Assembly (NCBI GenBank): GCA_963969495.1
Contig: OZ018330.1
Location: 66,268,513-66,332,512 of the forward strand
Source of the DNA: Ceratothoa steindachneri
Taxonomy: Eukaryota; Arthropoda; Malacostraca; Isopoda; Cymothoidae
Length of the DNA: 64,000 nucleotides
Direction of reading: 5' to 3'
A program made the position numbers and the translations under genes. Below are positions 43,568 through 56,659 of the stretch, piece after piece. The notes below the pieces were generated by a model. It made no database searches, had not been told where the DNA came from, and was given only the letters and a program-made list of their open reading frames with translations. Within the stretch, counting starts at the first letter, position 1. The number at the start of each line of letters is the position of its first letter.

Positions 43568-46440
43568 TAAGGAACCAATGAAAATAAGAAAAAAATGATT
43601 TTTGAACAGGCTTATTTATATTCTTATATTCTTGACTCTTACAGCTTTCAGATTAAAATCGTCTGAAACATATTCTTCTTTACAAAGCCCAGATCAATTT
43701 TATTCTTAACCTTTCCTCCCTATCCTTTCCTCAACCAATGTTTATTTATACACATCTTTCTGCTGATAAAATGTATTTGCTACACTAAAAATTATTTAAA
43801 CATAAAACCTTAACACCCTCTCTCCAATTTTATTCTCCTCAGCTATACCCAAATTTCCAGTTATCCTCTCTCTCATTCTGTTAATTATTCATCTATTTAT
43901 ATCTCTTACAGCTATTAACCGATACCCGTTCGCAATTGCATCCAAACTCACTCGCTTCAAGTCATTTCTGCACCTTCCTTTCCCGGAGCTATAAAGGCCT
44001 CACCATTATTATTACAATTATCTATAAATAGTGTGCAGAAATTTATGAATAAATTAAACAACTCAAAGAATTTTTTGTCTATCCTATGAAAATAAATTTA
44101 TTTCTTCTCACGCTCATAAATACTTCACAAGAGCAAGATTGTTGCTTTTTCTTGCAGTTACATAAAAACAGGTTTAAGTACCATGCTAAAAGAGATTTCC
44201 GATTCTCAGTCTATAGCACCAAAGTTCGACGTGTTTTTAGTACAAGGTAGGTTCCAAGGAATAGGTACTTGTTTCAAAGGTCGGCCTATCTTTTTCCTCA
44301 TTTTGAACTTTGGCAACTGCTTCATATTCCGAATCATCTCCTTTAGAGCTATATCTGTTAGAGAAATTATTCAACCTAGCCCTATGCTCAGCAAAGGATT
44401 ATTTATAAATTTAGACTTGGAGAAGCTACGCTTATATATCTTCGACACATTTTAACTTCCTCTATCTTTGCCAATGGCTTAATAGATCTACCTTGCAATT
44501 TGCTTGCAGTAAATTCCTTCGTTGTTTGTCAATTTAAATTAAAGTAAAAAAATTTCTGACGTGGTAAGATTAAATTATTATAGTGAAGAACTGGGCTCAT
44601 ACAAAATATTAAAGTTTGGTAAATCTCTGTATACCATTTAGGACTTAATCCTGTTATATTTGTAATATATAAATAAAAGTCCGTTGAATGATATTGGCGT
44701 TCTCACCAAATCATGAGTATCCCAAAACTAATGGCCTGGCAACTCTCTATGCAGCCTGTGCGACGATTTACAAAAATAGAAAAAATAACAGATATGAAGG
44801 ACCAAGTGCTTATCTTTAGCTACATTTTCGAGCCAAAATATATCTCATAATATTTTATAACTCCTGGAATCAAAGTTCGTTGTTAAATTTTTAATGATTA
44901 CTTTTCGCGTGCGTTAGAAAAGTGATCTCGATAATAACAAGGGTTCTTGGCCTATTTACATAGTTTCTTACAAAACACACAGAGACTACTGTAAATCACG
45001 AGTAAAAAACAGAATGCAACCTCATTAACTGTTACTTGGAGCCACATAGCTTTTGGAAAATACCTACAAACAGAAAACTGTGATAGTATTGATTCAGCTC
45101 GAGCCATATATGAAAAGACATTAAAACATAGACGCGAGAAAAAAGGTATTAAAACTTTGGGAGAGGTACGATGCAGACGAACTGTTATGAAGCATGTCGC
45201 GACAGGCATAGGTAAAAAAGCTTCATCCAACAAAATGGTGTTTACTATTGTTAGAAGTGTAGAATGATTTAGGAAAGGACAAATAAAAATACGTACAATT
45301 CATTTTTTCAAATTTAATTATTGATATGTTCATCATTTTCTTATGTATGGATTAAATTTGTTAAGAATAAGTACTAAAAATATTTTTAAAGTTTTTCTTT
45401 GGTTAGGAAAAAAACGCAGCAAACATCGTACAGGACCACGTTAATGGCGTATTTTCAGTTTCAATTCCAGGTACAAAAATTTTAACAAAGTTCTTATTTG
45501 TATTTTATGACCATTGAGTACTGTCACAAAGTCGATTTAAGATTTTTTTACGACTTGTTTTGAAGCAATGTCTCGATGGCAAGGTGCAATATCAAAAAGA
45601 TTAATAACTTTAAACCTATCATAAATATTTTAAGTATAAAAGACATGGAATAATAGTTTCCTTAAGAATAAGAAGGTTTTATCCAAGAAGCACTATCTTT
45701 TTTAATACCACATATAATTTTAAAAAGATTGAAACAAATAAATATCCCAATGCATTATGGCTTATTAAAAAGCTGCTTATAGTGTTCATCATCTTTTATT
45801 TGTTTAATGAAAGTTATCATATAAGTTCCCACATTAAAAGACTAAATAAATATATAAAATATTAAACGAAATTTCAAGGTATTGCTGATGAAAAAGGTAA
45901 GAAGCTGCGTTTGAATATTAAATTTGTCGATTCATATATATAACAGACTTTTTTGTCAAAAAATAAAAGATGTCGTGGTATGACTGGGTCTACTAGGTTA
46001 TACGCACACAGGCCTACTGGCCGACCGAAATTTAGGTTCCACCTGGAGAGAGTTCTAAGAGTGCTTTAAATACACAGTTGCTAGGCCAAAGAATATTAAA
46101 AACACGGCTACAAAAATATACATTAATAGGACTAAAGATTACATATACATATAGGTCAGTTAAATGAAAATGCAATTAAATATTGATGGTTGACTGCTAA
46201 GATGATTAACACTATCAATTAGGTTTAAACCGAGGGATAATTAATTAACTAAAGATTTTACAATTATGCAAATTCTAGAGCAAAGGGAATCCTTGAAGTT
46301 CGACTCGGTAAAAGTGGGAGGAGCGTGACGATCCTGGGGTTAAATCCCTTTTACCTTGATGTGCTGCTAGAAATACAACATTAGCAGTACAAAGTAAATC
46401 ACAGGCAAAGGAGTCTAATGCCATCAGTCCCCAATAATTT
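43568..46440. other. AT-rich stretch without a recognised gene
   Basis: Frames at 44183-44455 (plus) and 44952-45233 (minus) have no recognised motif. The minus frame is hydrophobic and Cys-rich, but nothing supports it. No repeats of note. Confidence 0.4.
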
Positions 46441-46518
46441 GTGCATAAATTACAGGAAAAATTCAAGGTTTCAATATGTACTATCAGAAGAGCTGTGCAG
46501 GGAGATATAAGTTACAAG

Positions 46519-46551
<33 letters not shown>

Positions 46552-47239
46552 ATGAGGAGAGGTCCGTTCATATCAGGTAAGACGAAAGAAAATCTTTATT
46601 CCGTGCAAAGCGCTTGCTTTCCATGTTGACACATCAAAAGGGAAAATATTTTTGTTTTTCTCTGATGAGAAAAATTTCAACCAGGACCAAAATTTAAACC
46701 CAAGTAATGACCCATAGTTATGTATAGTGCCAAGCTAGGTACCAACTGTAATGCATACTAGGTTTACTGCAAGTGTGAAAGTTCTGGTAGTCGTTTGCAG
46801 TAATGGAAATGTCATGACACCTCACTTTTTTCAACTGGATTAAAATTCAGTGTTGATGATTACACAGTGGTTTTGGAGAATATTGTTTGGCCATGGATAG
46901 ACAGAGTACGCAACGGAGAACCTTACATGTTTCAACAAAACTTTGCTTCATCTCATAAAGCTAGAACAACAAAAGCTCCGATGCGTGCCAATTCCCACGA
47001 CCATGTCCTCCTAGACACATATCCACCTAGCTCACCCGATCTCAATCCACTACACTATTACTTATGGGTCCTCGTAAAATAGAGGCCACAATTAACACCC
47101 TCATAACATTATTCAATCTCTCAAGTCCGCTATAACAAAGATTTCTGAAATTTATAAGGATTATCTGATTCAAGAATGTCAACGCTTAAGACGCCGAATT
47201 GAAGCAGTCATTGAGTCTAATGGTGGATTCACTGAATAG
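46441..47239 (+). pseudogene. Mariner/Tc1-like transposase (PWID...SPDLNPLDYY type), degraded
   Basis: HKLQEKFKVSICTIRRAVQG gives the helix-turn-helix. A (TA)n run then interrupts the frame at 46520-46548. Further pieces: the start of an SDEKNF-like block (about 46662-46685), then WPWIDRVRNGEPYMFQQNFA (46887-46945), SSHKARTTKAPM, and YPPSSPDLNPLHYYLW (47021-47070). The end RRIEAVIESNGGFTE (47192-47236) is intact with its stop. The second catalytic residue is Asn (FQQN where FQQD is expected), the linker to the end is frameshifted, and no TIR was identified. Confidence 0.75.
46520..46548. repeat. (TA)n microsatellite inside the transposase relic
   Basis: Alternating a/t run of about 29 bp after DISYK in the helix-turn-helix region. 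Confidence 0.95.
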
Positions 47240-50200
47240 CCTTGTTATAAGAATTCTCAAGATTATTCGTAGCGAATTTTCATTGAAATACAGCTATTGA
47301 CCTATTGACCGGCGATGTAAGAAATTGATAAACCACAACCAATTTTCAAATCACTTTTGACATAATATATTTTTGTGGGCAACGTGAAATAGATTAAAGC
47401 TATACTTCATCGATATCTGTGAAGATTCGAACGGCGATTTCTCTTACCTCATTTTTTGAAAACGATTTTATCAAAGTGAATCTAAATTCAACGCATCTTC
47501 CAAGTGGTTTCCAAAATGATCTCCCTGATTTCCTGCTCGAAGTTAAGAAGGTTTCTCATCAAAATTTCTTAAACAAGATTTGTATCCTTTTTTTTATAAT
47601 TGGAAGTCACTCATCTTTCAATACGTTAGATTCTGAGAAATTTGCTTTTGATTGATAAACGAGGCAACTGCATCTATTGTTTACCTATATTTATTTGCTC
47701 TAATTCTCTCTAGTAATTTTGCTCTTTAATTTGACATTTTAAAAGCAAATATTTATTTTAATTGAAAAGGGGGGAAAATCCATTTAAACGTGTATAAATA
47801 ATACAAGAAAATATGTTAATAAATGCTATCAAATCCATATATATTATAATATTAAAATCATTCTTTCAAATAAAGAGAGAACGCAATGTAGCAGAAAGGG
47901 AGAGATGAAGTGCATTCGAGCAGAAATACAGTGTGTCTAAATAGAGAGAAGTGGCGTCTGGTTGTCCTAATCTTTACCCTCGTTTCTTCCTAAGAACTAT
48001 TTCCCTCAATCAATCTTTCGTGCTAAGCGAATCTTTATTCATGCTCTGCAAAGATTGACAAAATTACGTTTAAACTCTGATAGGCTTTTCTCCTCAAACA
48101 TTCTTTACAATTATTTTTTAAGTTTTCTTTCGGAAAATGCCACGATTGTTTTTTTCTGTTTTCCTAGTTTTATTTTCCTCTCTCTTCTCTTATATTCCCA
48201 GAGACTGTTTGTTGACATTCCATACTAGAGAAATCTTTATTAATTCAGAGAGAGAATACATCGTCTGGTGTTCATCTTTTGAGTATGAATAAGAAAGGTA
48301 CCTTGATTATCATAATTTCTTCTGAAAACCCCATGACCTTAGAAAATCTGTCTGGTGAATACTCATTCGTATTCATTTGAAAAGTAGACTTCGGTGCTTA
48401 TATAAAAGAGATTAATTCAATCGTTGAGAATTCAAATTTTAAGTGTTAAAAGAAGATTTACTCTATCATTATTAATTCAGTCCATGAAACTGATCTAACA
48501 TCCAGAAGCCAATCCTTTCTTTAAGTTTAGTATTGAGAGTATTTTCGCTTTTACAAAAGATCTCAGCACCCTAATGCGATATTAATTAGCAAGAATATTA
48601 TATATTGATTGTTTGATATAAAATTACATAATGAAAACGTGTTTCAAAAGGAAATATTAGACAAGCCATGCGCTAAACTGTGTACGAAAATAGTTCAAGA
48701 AACCTTTGAATGTTGAACTCTCTATAGATGTACACACTTTATCTTTCTATAGATTATCATCTTAAAAAGAGTGATTTATTAATAGGTCCATTTTTAAACT
48801 CTCAAAATATGTTACACTTCATGCTGACAATTAAAATATCTACAAAATCTTAATTGACTGACCTTCTTAAGCCAAGGAGTGACCAAATGTAAGCTTTTGC
48901 ATCTTTCTAGAAGCCATCAATCTCTTCCAAGACCCACCTTCACCCCTTAACAACTTCTAGTTTGTAAAATGATAATGCAGGATGCTGGTGTGAAGAGTAA
49001 GAATATATTATTATAGTAAAGGGAGAAGGAAAGGAAAAACTTTGACGAACTTTCTTTCTCATTTTATCCCAGGCAAATTTCTCGTTTTGCTCTAAACCAT
49101 AAAAATATCATTCGAATAACTACGATGCCTACATGATGTGGTGTATAATGCCTGGCATAGATTGAGAAATGAAGTGATTAAAATATTTGTTCATTTCCTT
49201 TTCTTTTGATCATACTCTATGGTATAGTTGGGCGTTACCATGTCTCAATGCTATAAAATAGAAAATGCGGAGATAGGGGTTGGAGAGACTTTTAGATAGA
49301 GTGGATGGTCCCTCTAATTAGGGCAGGTCTTGATCGATGCGTGTCAGACCCGTTGTAAGACAATTTAAATAATTCCTGGGCAACTTTACAAAAGTGGGAA
49401 GCTTCCTAGTGCATCGTTTCAAATCATTTCATCCATGAGTGCGACTACACTTTCTCGTCCTTTACAACGCAGAGCTGACACTATTCTGGTAGCATTCTCA
49501 TTCATACCACAGAGTAAATTTTTACTGGATCCCCTCCTCTACTGCATTGCACTGGCTTTAGGGAAACTCTGACTTCAAATAAATTGGGAAGAATATTACA
49601 AACAACAAGAATTTTTCTTATTTCATAGATATTTATTTGTCTCGCATGTGACTAGAGGGGATGCTTGTAAGATCTTACCTTCCTTGCACAAATTTATACA
49701 ATCGATAGTTCCAAAGCCACCAATTGTCAGCCATTTTACGCTTGTACCGATATCAGTCTTTGTGCGCGAGCAGCGCGAGAACCAAGCATTCAGCAGAGGG
49801 TGACTTACTGTAAAGCGATGGAGAGAAAATGAAGAAACATAGAACTAGTAAGAGGGAAGGGGCGGAGAAGCTGAAGGAAATTTTTACTGATTTTCCAAAA
49901 CAACAAAACAAAATAAAAAAAAACTAACATATGTTAAGAATTTCGGATATAAAGACATTGTTTTGTCGTTCGAAATGATTGTCCCGTGAACGGCATGGAC
50001 ACACGTATGTAAATAAGCTGTCACGAGCGTTGGCACAAATACTTACACTAAAACGTTCCATGTAATTAATCATAAGTGATGTGTAAGGGTGAGGGAAGAT
50101 AAAAAACAACCGGAGAGAGTGATTTTAAATGAAAGATTTATGTGAAAGAGGGGAAAGTTGGCTGGAGAAGTGAAAAATTCCTGCATTCATCTAAAATATT

Positions 50201-51490
50201 TAATCCAAAGTTTTCAAATCGCAAATACCAAATTCCGAGTGAAATAGTCACTATTGGCGCTGTGCCAAGAAATTTTCTTTTTTAGCGGTTTTTTAATCCA
50301 GTGCGGAATAAATAATTTTTTTCAGAAGACCTTTACATCCGTCGGACCTCTCTAGGGCTACTGAACAAATATCTGGATTTCGAAGCCTTGTTGTTTGTGT
50401 TCGAACACCAGCGAGATAGGAGCCCACAAAATTCACACAAGTGAGGTACTGTCGCTACGGCTAAGCGACGGTTCCAACCACAGACGACGGCATACAAATA
50501 GTTAATCACAACAATGCTGCTTATTACACTCCTGTATGCTTGATTCAGCATACAAATGCGGAGTGCGAGGGGCACAAAAAGGAAATAAGGGTGGAGCTAG
50601 TGATCAAATGAATTAAATTTCCTTTTTTTTTTCTTCAGCAAAGTTTGGCCTGAGAGGACGTGTATATGTTAATGTCCGTGGAACGCACTTCAATGGTACT
50701 GCTACTAGGCCCCCGTGCGTTTATGAGTTTATTAACATTTGATCCCATCGGCATTTCTTTATCTATCCCCAGCCTCTTTCATTATGTGGGATTCTTTTTT
50801 CTCTTTCCCTAATTCCTGTGAACCACTCTTAATAATATGGAACAAATTGTATTTTAGCGCCCAGCCCTTCTTGAAATGCACGGATATGACGCTAGATTTG
50901 AAACCATCCCTTGTGTCTTATAATTACTTGAGTATCTTCAAGTTCCTTTCCTTTAATATAGATTTTTGGATCCATCTAAAGCATTATTTTTTTCTTGTCT
51001 TCTATCATTCTCACTCGGTATTAACTCTGGATTGTGTAACTGATCGCCTCAATAGCAAATCTAAATCAAAGTCATATGCTGACACAAACGTTAACTGTGT
51101 ATGTGTTGAATTTTAATTCCTTTATGTGATCTCTTATTTACAATTTTTTCTGGTTACGATAATCGAATAGAAGATGCGAGTATATGTAGGCGTTTGCAAA
51201 AGCAGAGTTGTGAAGTTCGAATATTTGTTAAATAGTGGTGCTCTTGTTGTAAAATAGGTAGGCCTGTGGCACCCAACTTGCAGGATTTAATACGCTGAAC
51301 AAGTAATTTCACAAATGGACGCTCGGTGGATTTATTAAATCCTGAAAATGGCTATTTGTGTAAATTAAGGAAATAATATGCCATGTGTAGTAAATAAAGA
51401 ACCAAAGAAAATTAGAACAAGGTTTGCTGAACAAAACGTCACGTGATCTTTCTTACCTATTCTGATTTATGAGCTTACGACCTTCAAAAC
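47240..51490. other. 4.2-kb AT-rich stretch without a recognised gene
   Basis: The longest frame is plus 50739-51116 (125 codons, Phe/Ser/Leu-rich, starts MIPSAFLYLSPASF). It looks like low-complexity AT-rich translation. No repeat, RNA gene or element end was recognised. It may contain host intergenic or intronic DNA. Confidence 0.45.
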
Positions 51491-51494
51491 TTTG

Positions 51495-51870
51495 AAATAA
51501 TTCCCGGAAGGACCTTACCAACTAAATTATTTGGAAGAGAATGTTAAACAATATAGGGGTTTCAACTTTTTAGAATCGGCCGGATAGTTATGATTTTATT
51601 GCAAAATAATTCCTCAGCTAACATTGGGAAGAATTTGGCAATTATGTAGTTCGAAAGAGAATGTAAAACAACATACGGGTTTCAAATTTAGTTAGAATCG
51701 GCCGAATAGTTATGATTTTATTGCTAAAACAAAATAATTCACGGGCTAACTTCGGAAGGACCTTGGTTATTTAATCATTCGAAAGAGACTGTAAAACAAC
51801 ATAAGGGTTCCGAATTTCGTTAGAATCACCCGAATTTACGATGTTATTACCAAACAAAAAATAGCAAAAC
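51495..51870. repeat. Tandem repeat, three units of about 110-130 bp
   Basis: Units start near 51497, 51606 and 51733. Each has ataattc.c, then a gga(a)g/gaag block, attatt/att.g with gaaagaga, tgtaaaacaacata, gggttt or gggttc, and, in the first two, gaatcggccg.atagttatgattttattgc. Divergence is about 15-25 percent. No coding meaning is apparent. Confidence 0.8.
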
Positions 51871-51924
51871 GGGTACTGACCGACATAGTGAGATATAGAG
51901 TCGCTCGCGACTAAAAGAAACAAT

Positions 51925-51943
51925 ATATATATATATATATATC
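51925..51943. repeat. (TA)n microsatellite, short
   Basis: Alternating a/t run of about 19 bp. Confidence 0.9.
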
Positions 51944-52113
51944 AAATTGTACATCTATCGAATAAATATAAAGCAAGCGGTCGTCAAAGTCAGGCGAAAA
52001 GACACACAAACATACACGTGCTGAGAATAATTATCAGTAAAAAAGGTCGCAACGGTAGAGAACAGGCAAGCTGAACAAATACAGGCTTTGGGCAGCCAAG
52101 TTTTACAAAGAAC

Positions 52114-52643
52114 TGTAAGAGACAAGCGATTACCTATAACTAAGAGAAATCTGAGACATGGGGAAATAAATAGGTACAACCTGCACATATAGCTCTCGTA
52201 ACTCTGCCCAAGGGGTGGAAGTAACGAAAAAATAGATCACTGGGTCCTCCCCACGTACAAGTCAAGGTCACGCCCTTTGGAGACGGCACACAATATATAT
52301 AGAGACCGAGAGACAGACATTCATTCGGCAGTTAATTCATTCTACCATTAGGTAAAAGAAATAGTAATCAAGATCACTCAATCAGAATCAATCAATCAGA
52401 GAATCAATCAGTCCCTTAGTAGCGTTTCGAAACCCCGTTAACTCTCTTAAATCTTGTCGCTTTATACTCGATACTTCGCGTAAAACAGAAGCCTACTCAC
52501 TGACCGCAGAGAAGTTGAAATATTTCAGCTTGCCCCTATTAAATAGACCGATTTTTGAATAAAATTATTTACTTTGCCCCGTCCTTTCGAAGTCTTTTGC
52601 TTACCCCTATCTCAAAGAAAACTTCGGTAGGCCCAGCCTAACA
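52114..52643 (+). repeat. Possible solo LTR with a TATA-type promoter
   Basis: The segment starts tgtaag and ends ctaaca (TG...CA ends with short inverted tgt/aca). Near 52289-52303 it has an acaatatatatagaga TATA-like box. About 20 bp downstream lie pyrimidine-purine mixed blocks and cattcattcggcagtt, resembling an arthropod LTR initiator region. After it come aacaatccctggtgag and AC-rich text. No second LTR and no coding part follows in the window. The assignment rests on layout alone. Confidence 0.35.
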
Positions 52644-54769
52644 AACAATCCCTGGTGAGAAACTATATAGAGTATAAAGAGTCAGAACCAATTCAACAGG
52701 GGCATTAAGTCGGCCCACTACTTAATTAAATTCCTCGTTACCCTTCGAGTCAACTTTACCGTAACCCTCTCCCACACACTGCTCTAGACGGGGGATTTTG
52801 AGCAGTGCAACAGCAAAAAGGACTCTTTATTACTCCCACTTATAATTACCCACAAATTTGTTACCTTTGCACAAACAAATAATATGACCTTTTCACCACC
52901 TCCCATAAGATATCACTTTCTTCTCTTCATAACTTAAGCAGTACACTAACAATTGTACTTTACTATTAGACTAAAAAAAGGTCTTTCAGCTAATATTCGC
53001 AGGAAAAAGTAAGGATTTGGAAGGAGTGTAGCGGTTTAAGTATAGAATAATAATATTACTTAGAACCGGATAAATGGCATTCATGAGTGTCTTATGTCCC
53101 AATCTCTCCCATCAAAGCAACGATGCTTCCGTGATTGAAATCTTCCATTAACTGTCTCGTTTAAACTAAGCTGGTTACTGGAAATCACATAATTGCAAGC
53201 GCAAGGAAAACAGCATCGAAGATTAGATCACTTTGGATAAATGCGTCAGAGGATACCAAACAGGAATGAGTTACAAACTTTGGGGATGGGAGCCACTGCC
53301 TATCAAACCCCAAAAGCGAAGCTGAACCACATAGAGACTTGCAGTGGTATCTGTGTATATTGGAAGCAACTTACATAGATATTCATAACGAGTCGACGCC
53401 TGGGAGGGAACCGACCAATTTCACCAATTCATCCATAATTCTTTACATTCTGTCGAATCTTGGACTTAAACCAAGGGTAGAGGGCTATTTTAAAAAAAGG
53501 AATCGATTTTTCATAAGTTACCTTGATTTTTGCGGGACTCATAATAGAACCACACAGAGGAGAACAACCCCCCCCCCCATCAAGCGAATGAATGCATGAA
53601 TAACACTAAAATAGAGTCTTACTGAAAGACTTTCAGGGATACTCTGTTACCTAGAAGCAAAAGCTCTGCGCATTACTCTACATATTTAGAGTTCGAGTTA
53701 GCATTAATAAACCTAATAAAAGTAATAAATTGATACAGCGCTACGTGAGGAAGACGGATAGGATCTCTCAGAAAGTCGAAAGAAATGCCTAATAAAAATC
53801 TGTCTAGAAGCTAAGACCGCCTTAATAGGTTGTTGCCAGGTGCAGCACTATCTTCTGTAACACCAAAAGGAGGAATGAAGAACACATCACGAAAGAACTA
53901 AAATCAAAATTTGAAAGACAACAAGCATGGGCTAAAGTCAAAAAAGGGGGGGAATTTAACAATCACTTACGTCTGTAAAGTAATCTTTGAAACCATGAAA
54001 ATTTAGATAAACAAAACTAATGTTCACATTGAGACCCTCCACTGCATTTTTGTACTTCACACTAAATTGTAAGTGTCTTTAGTTATAACGTAGTGTTTAA
54101 AAGCAGGAGATAGATTGTGAAATATCTCAAGAAAAACAACCATAGTGAAGCTGCAATGAATCGGTAGATAACAGGCTTAATTATCCACTCATTATTAGGT
54201 GTTTGTGCTTATTCAAATTTCTGCTGTCATTAGTGAAGAGCAGTGTTTAAGTTCTATTTGTGGGGTTGTGTGCATGTCTTCTTTATATTTTTGTACTTAT
54301 TTAATGACTTAAAAAGGAATTATGGCAGTTCGTTACGAATTATTTCCCGATACAAGATTTTCGTCTCATATAAGTTGCTATGAGTGGTTTCGCTAAGAGA
54401 ATTTTTGTCATTTATCTCACTTTGTTGGCGTTTTTTCTCCCTTTTATACTTTTAATTGTTCCTACAACGCGAACATACATAGATACGACAATCAAGAGAT
54501 ACTTTTCAGAGGTCATAGGTGACATCATATTACAGCGGCCTCTCAGCGATCACGTGACTGAATCGAGTCATAGAGTTTTCCCAGATGGTTGCCATTTTCA
54601 GTTCCTTCCAAGATTTATTTTACTGTTAAATATTTGCCTTTATAATTCCTACTCTATTTTTAGTCTTTCAGTGCTTCCGTAATTAAAATTAATATTTCTT
54701 CTCTTTCTTTTCAGATTTCATAACATTATTCTTATATTTCAGAGCTCGTTTTCTTTTTTCACTGAAGAA

Positions 54770-54773
<4 letters not shown>
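52644..54773. other. Stretch without a recognised gene
   Basis: Two plus-strand frames, 53339-53599 and 54380-54682, are unplaced. The second starts MSGFAKRIFVIYLTLLAFFL and has one strongly hydrophobic segment, so a membrane or signal peptide is conceivable, but nothing else supports it. A C-run near 53570 is slippage-prone. Confidence 0.35.

Positions 54774-54818
<45 letters not shown>
54774..54818. repeat. (TA)n microsatellite, 45 bp
   Basis: Uninterrupted alternating a/t run. Confidence 0.95.
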
Positions 54819-54821
<3 letters not shown>

Positions 54822-54974
54822 AAAGACACCAAATACTTCATGCTCAGAAGCTTTATCATACAAAGGTAGTCCCGTATAATTTCTATTACATATCTTTGCC
54901 TTATATTTTTCCTTACTTAGTTATCACTCTTATTGGCTGTTTATTTCCTTATCACCTTTCTGCTTGTTGAGATA

Positions 54975-56483
54975 CAGTGGCAGATCCAGGATGAAACTTT
55001 GGGTGGAAGCTAACCTGAATTTCTCCCTCTTAGTAGTATAAGAAAAGGGCATTGATCATTAATATTGTTTATCTCAGACAACAATGATAATAAATAACAA
55101 CTCACAGAGGAGTGAGCACTAACTCTTTCAGATCAGATTTTTTTCCAGATATCAGGAAATTAAGAAATGTAGTTTACTGTAGTTTTGGGAAGCCAGTTAA
55201 GGTATAAAGCTGAATTTAATAATTATTTTTTTATATTTACCTGCTCTTTAGGCATTTATCGAATAAGGTGCATTCGATCACAACGTTTTACAAAACTGTT
55301 TATATATATATTCTATATTAATACATATCTCTTTCTGAATAGTAGAATACACGTATGGGTTTAAAAAGAAATATAAACATAAACAGGTCTGAAAGGGTTA
55401 TGACAGCATGTAACACACAGCATTGGTTAATGTTTTTTAAAATAAACATCCACCATATGCTCCTTATAGCAACTCTAGGGATAAACTGTCTATTCTAACA
55501 TCAATTTTGGGGTAACATCGATCAACGCCAGGCCATTGAGGCGTCTGAGGCGTTCTTGAGCGATGCTATCTATAACTTAAGTACTTTTTTAGTATTTTCA
55601 GGCCCTAAAATAAACGTTCAGCCTCCGAGTTTGAGACTCGGAGAGTAATTATATCTTGAAGGAGCCTGGATAGGTTCGGATACATTCAGGTCTTGGCGTG
55701 GACAAGCATCTTCATTCAATTCAAAGTTGATTGTTGACGAAAACTAGCGCTCTGCTCCTGCATTAACGAGGATCAAGGCTCTAATGTCAGCCTCGTAGAC
55801 TTTGTCTGCCTTCAGTAAAGCAGCAGCATTTCCGTGGACACCACTTAACAGATGTTGGATGTAGAAAACGATCGGAATAGTGTCGTCTCTGAACTGGCTT
55901 GGCAGCTCAGTCAACACCTAGTCTGTGAAAGTGAAATTTAAATAGACAGATCGGCGGTATATTCCTCAGCTTTCTTGCTACGTTCGCTCATTGCGTTTGC
56001 CGCCTACAAACTCGAAGGACAAAATTTCTTGTTATTTTAGGAGCCCATCGGGCGACTGGAATGGTCTCATGTGACGAGCCGAAATCTGGCAAGAGCTCCT
56101 ATGTCTCCTTGTAGAAGTAGAGAAAGCTTGTCATTGTACTTTAACCTTGTTGAGATACGTCTCCACTTCACTGATCAAAGCGTGTGCTCAGACGAGATCA
56201 ACCATAAGTGACTGAAAGGCTAGGCATGGCTCCATGGTTTGAGCCAATCAGAAAGCGTGGCTCGTGGATTGCGATAAGAAAGAGGATGAGAGGATGAGAG
56301 CTTCTCTCATCCTCGAGGAAATAGGCAATAACCTGCAGGAATTATAAATATCATGAATGAATCTTCTCATCGTGTGGACACTGAATGAATTCGCTTCGCT
56401 TTTTACTATGGGCTCATTAAAAACAAACTTGGGATTGGGGGGGGTTCTTCTGCCCCCTCAACCACCCCATAGATCCGTGCCTG
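54975..56483. mobile_element. hAT element 4 (Tip100-like ends), non-autonomous
   Basis: The left end cagtggcagatccagg (54975-54990) and the right end read inward, caggcacggatctatgggg (56483-56465), match the CAGTGGCGGATCYAGG ends of Tip100-type hATs. A G-run, then tgccccc, precedes the right end, as is common in this group. The flanking 8-mers ttgagata and ttaatgta share five positions, so the target duplication is decayed. At 1.5 kb, with no transposase motifs, it is a deletion derivative or MITE-like copy. A short minus-strand frame inside is listed separately. Confidence 0.6.
55753..55925 (-). other. Short protein-like frame inside hAT element 4
   Basis: On the minus strand about 57 codons read LTELPSQFRDDTIPIVFYIQ and LLSGVHGNAAALLKADKVYE, then ADIRALILVNAGAER and a stop. 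The composition (balanced, few Lys/Asn/Phe) is unlike random translation of this AT-rich DNA. I do not recognise it. It may be a captured fragment or part of a polyprotein. Confidence 0.25.
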
Positions 56484-56659
56484 TTAATGTATAACTTTGT
56501 TTTTCTACTAAATCTTCTGATACTCTTACAATATTTACGTCTTCCAGGGTCAAATAATTGAAATTAATATTTCAATTGAATAAACGTATATTCTTTCAAA
56601 GCTAGATTTTTTCCCATGTAACATAACTATTTTCATTTCTAACAGAAACAGAGAGAGGA
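56484..56659. other. Non-coding spacer
   Basis: AT-rich DNA between the hAT 4 right end and the SGNH-type relic, with nothing recognised. Confidence 0.4.

Noticed and set aside
50739..51116. 125-codon plus-strand frame
   Set aside because: Phe/Ser/Leu-rich composition typical of AT-rich non-coding DNA.
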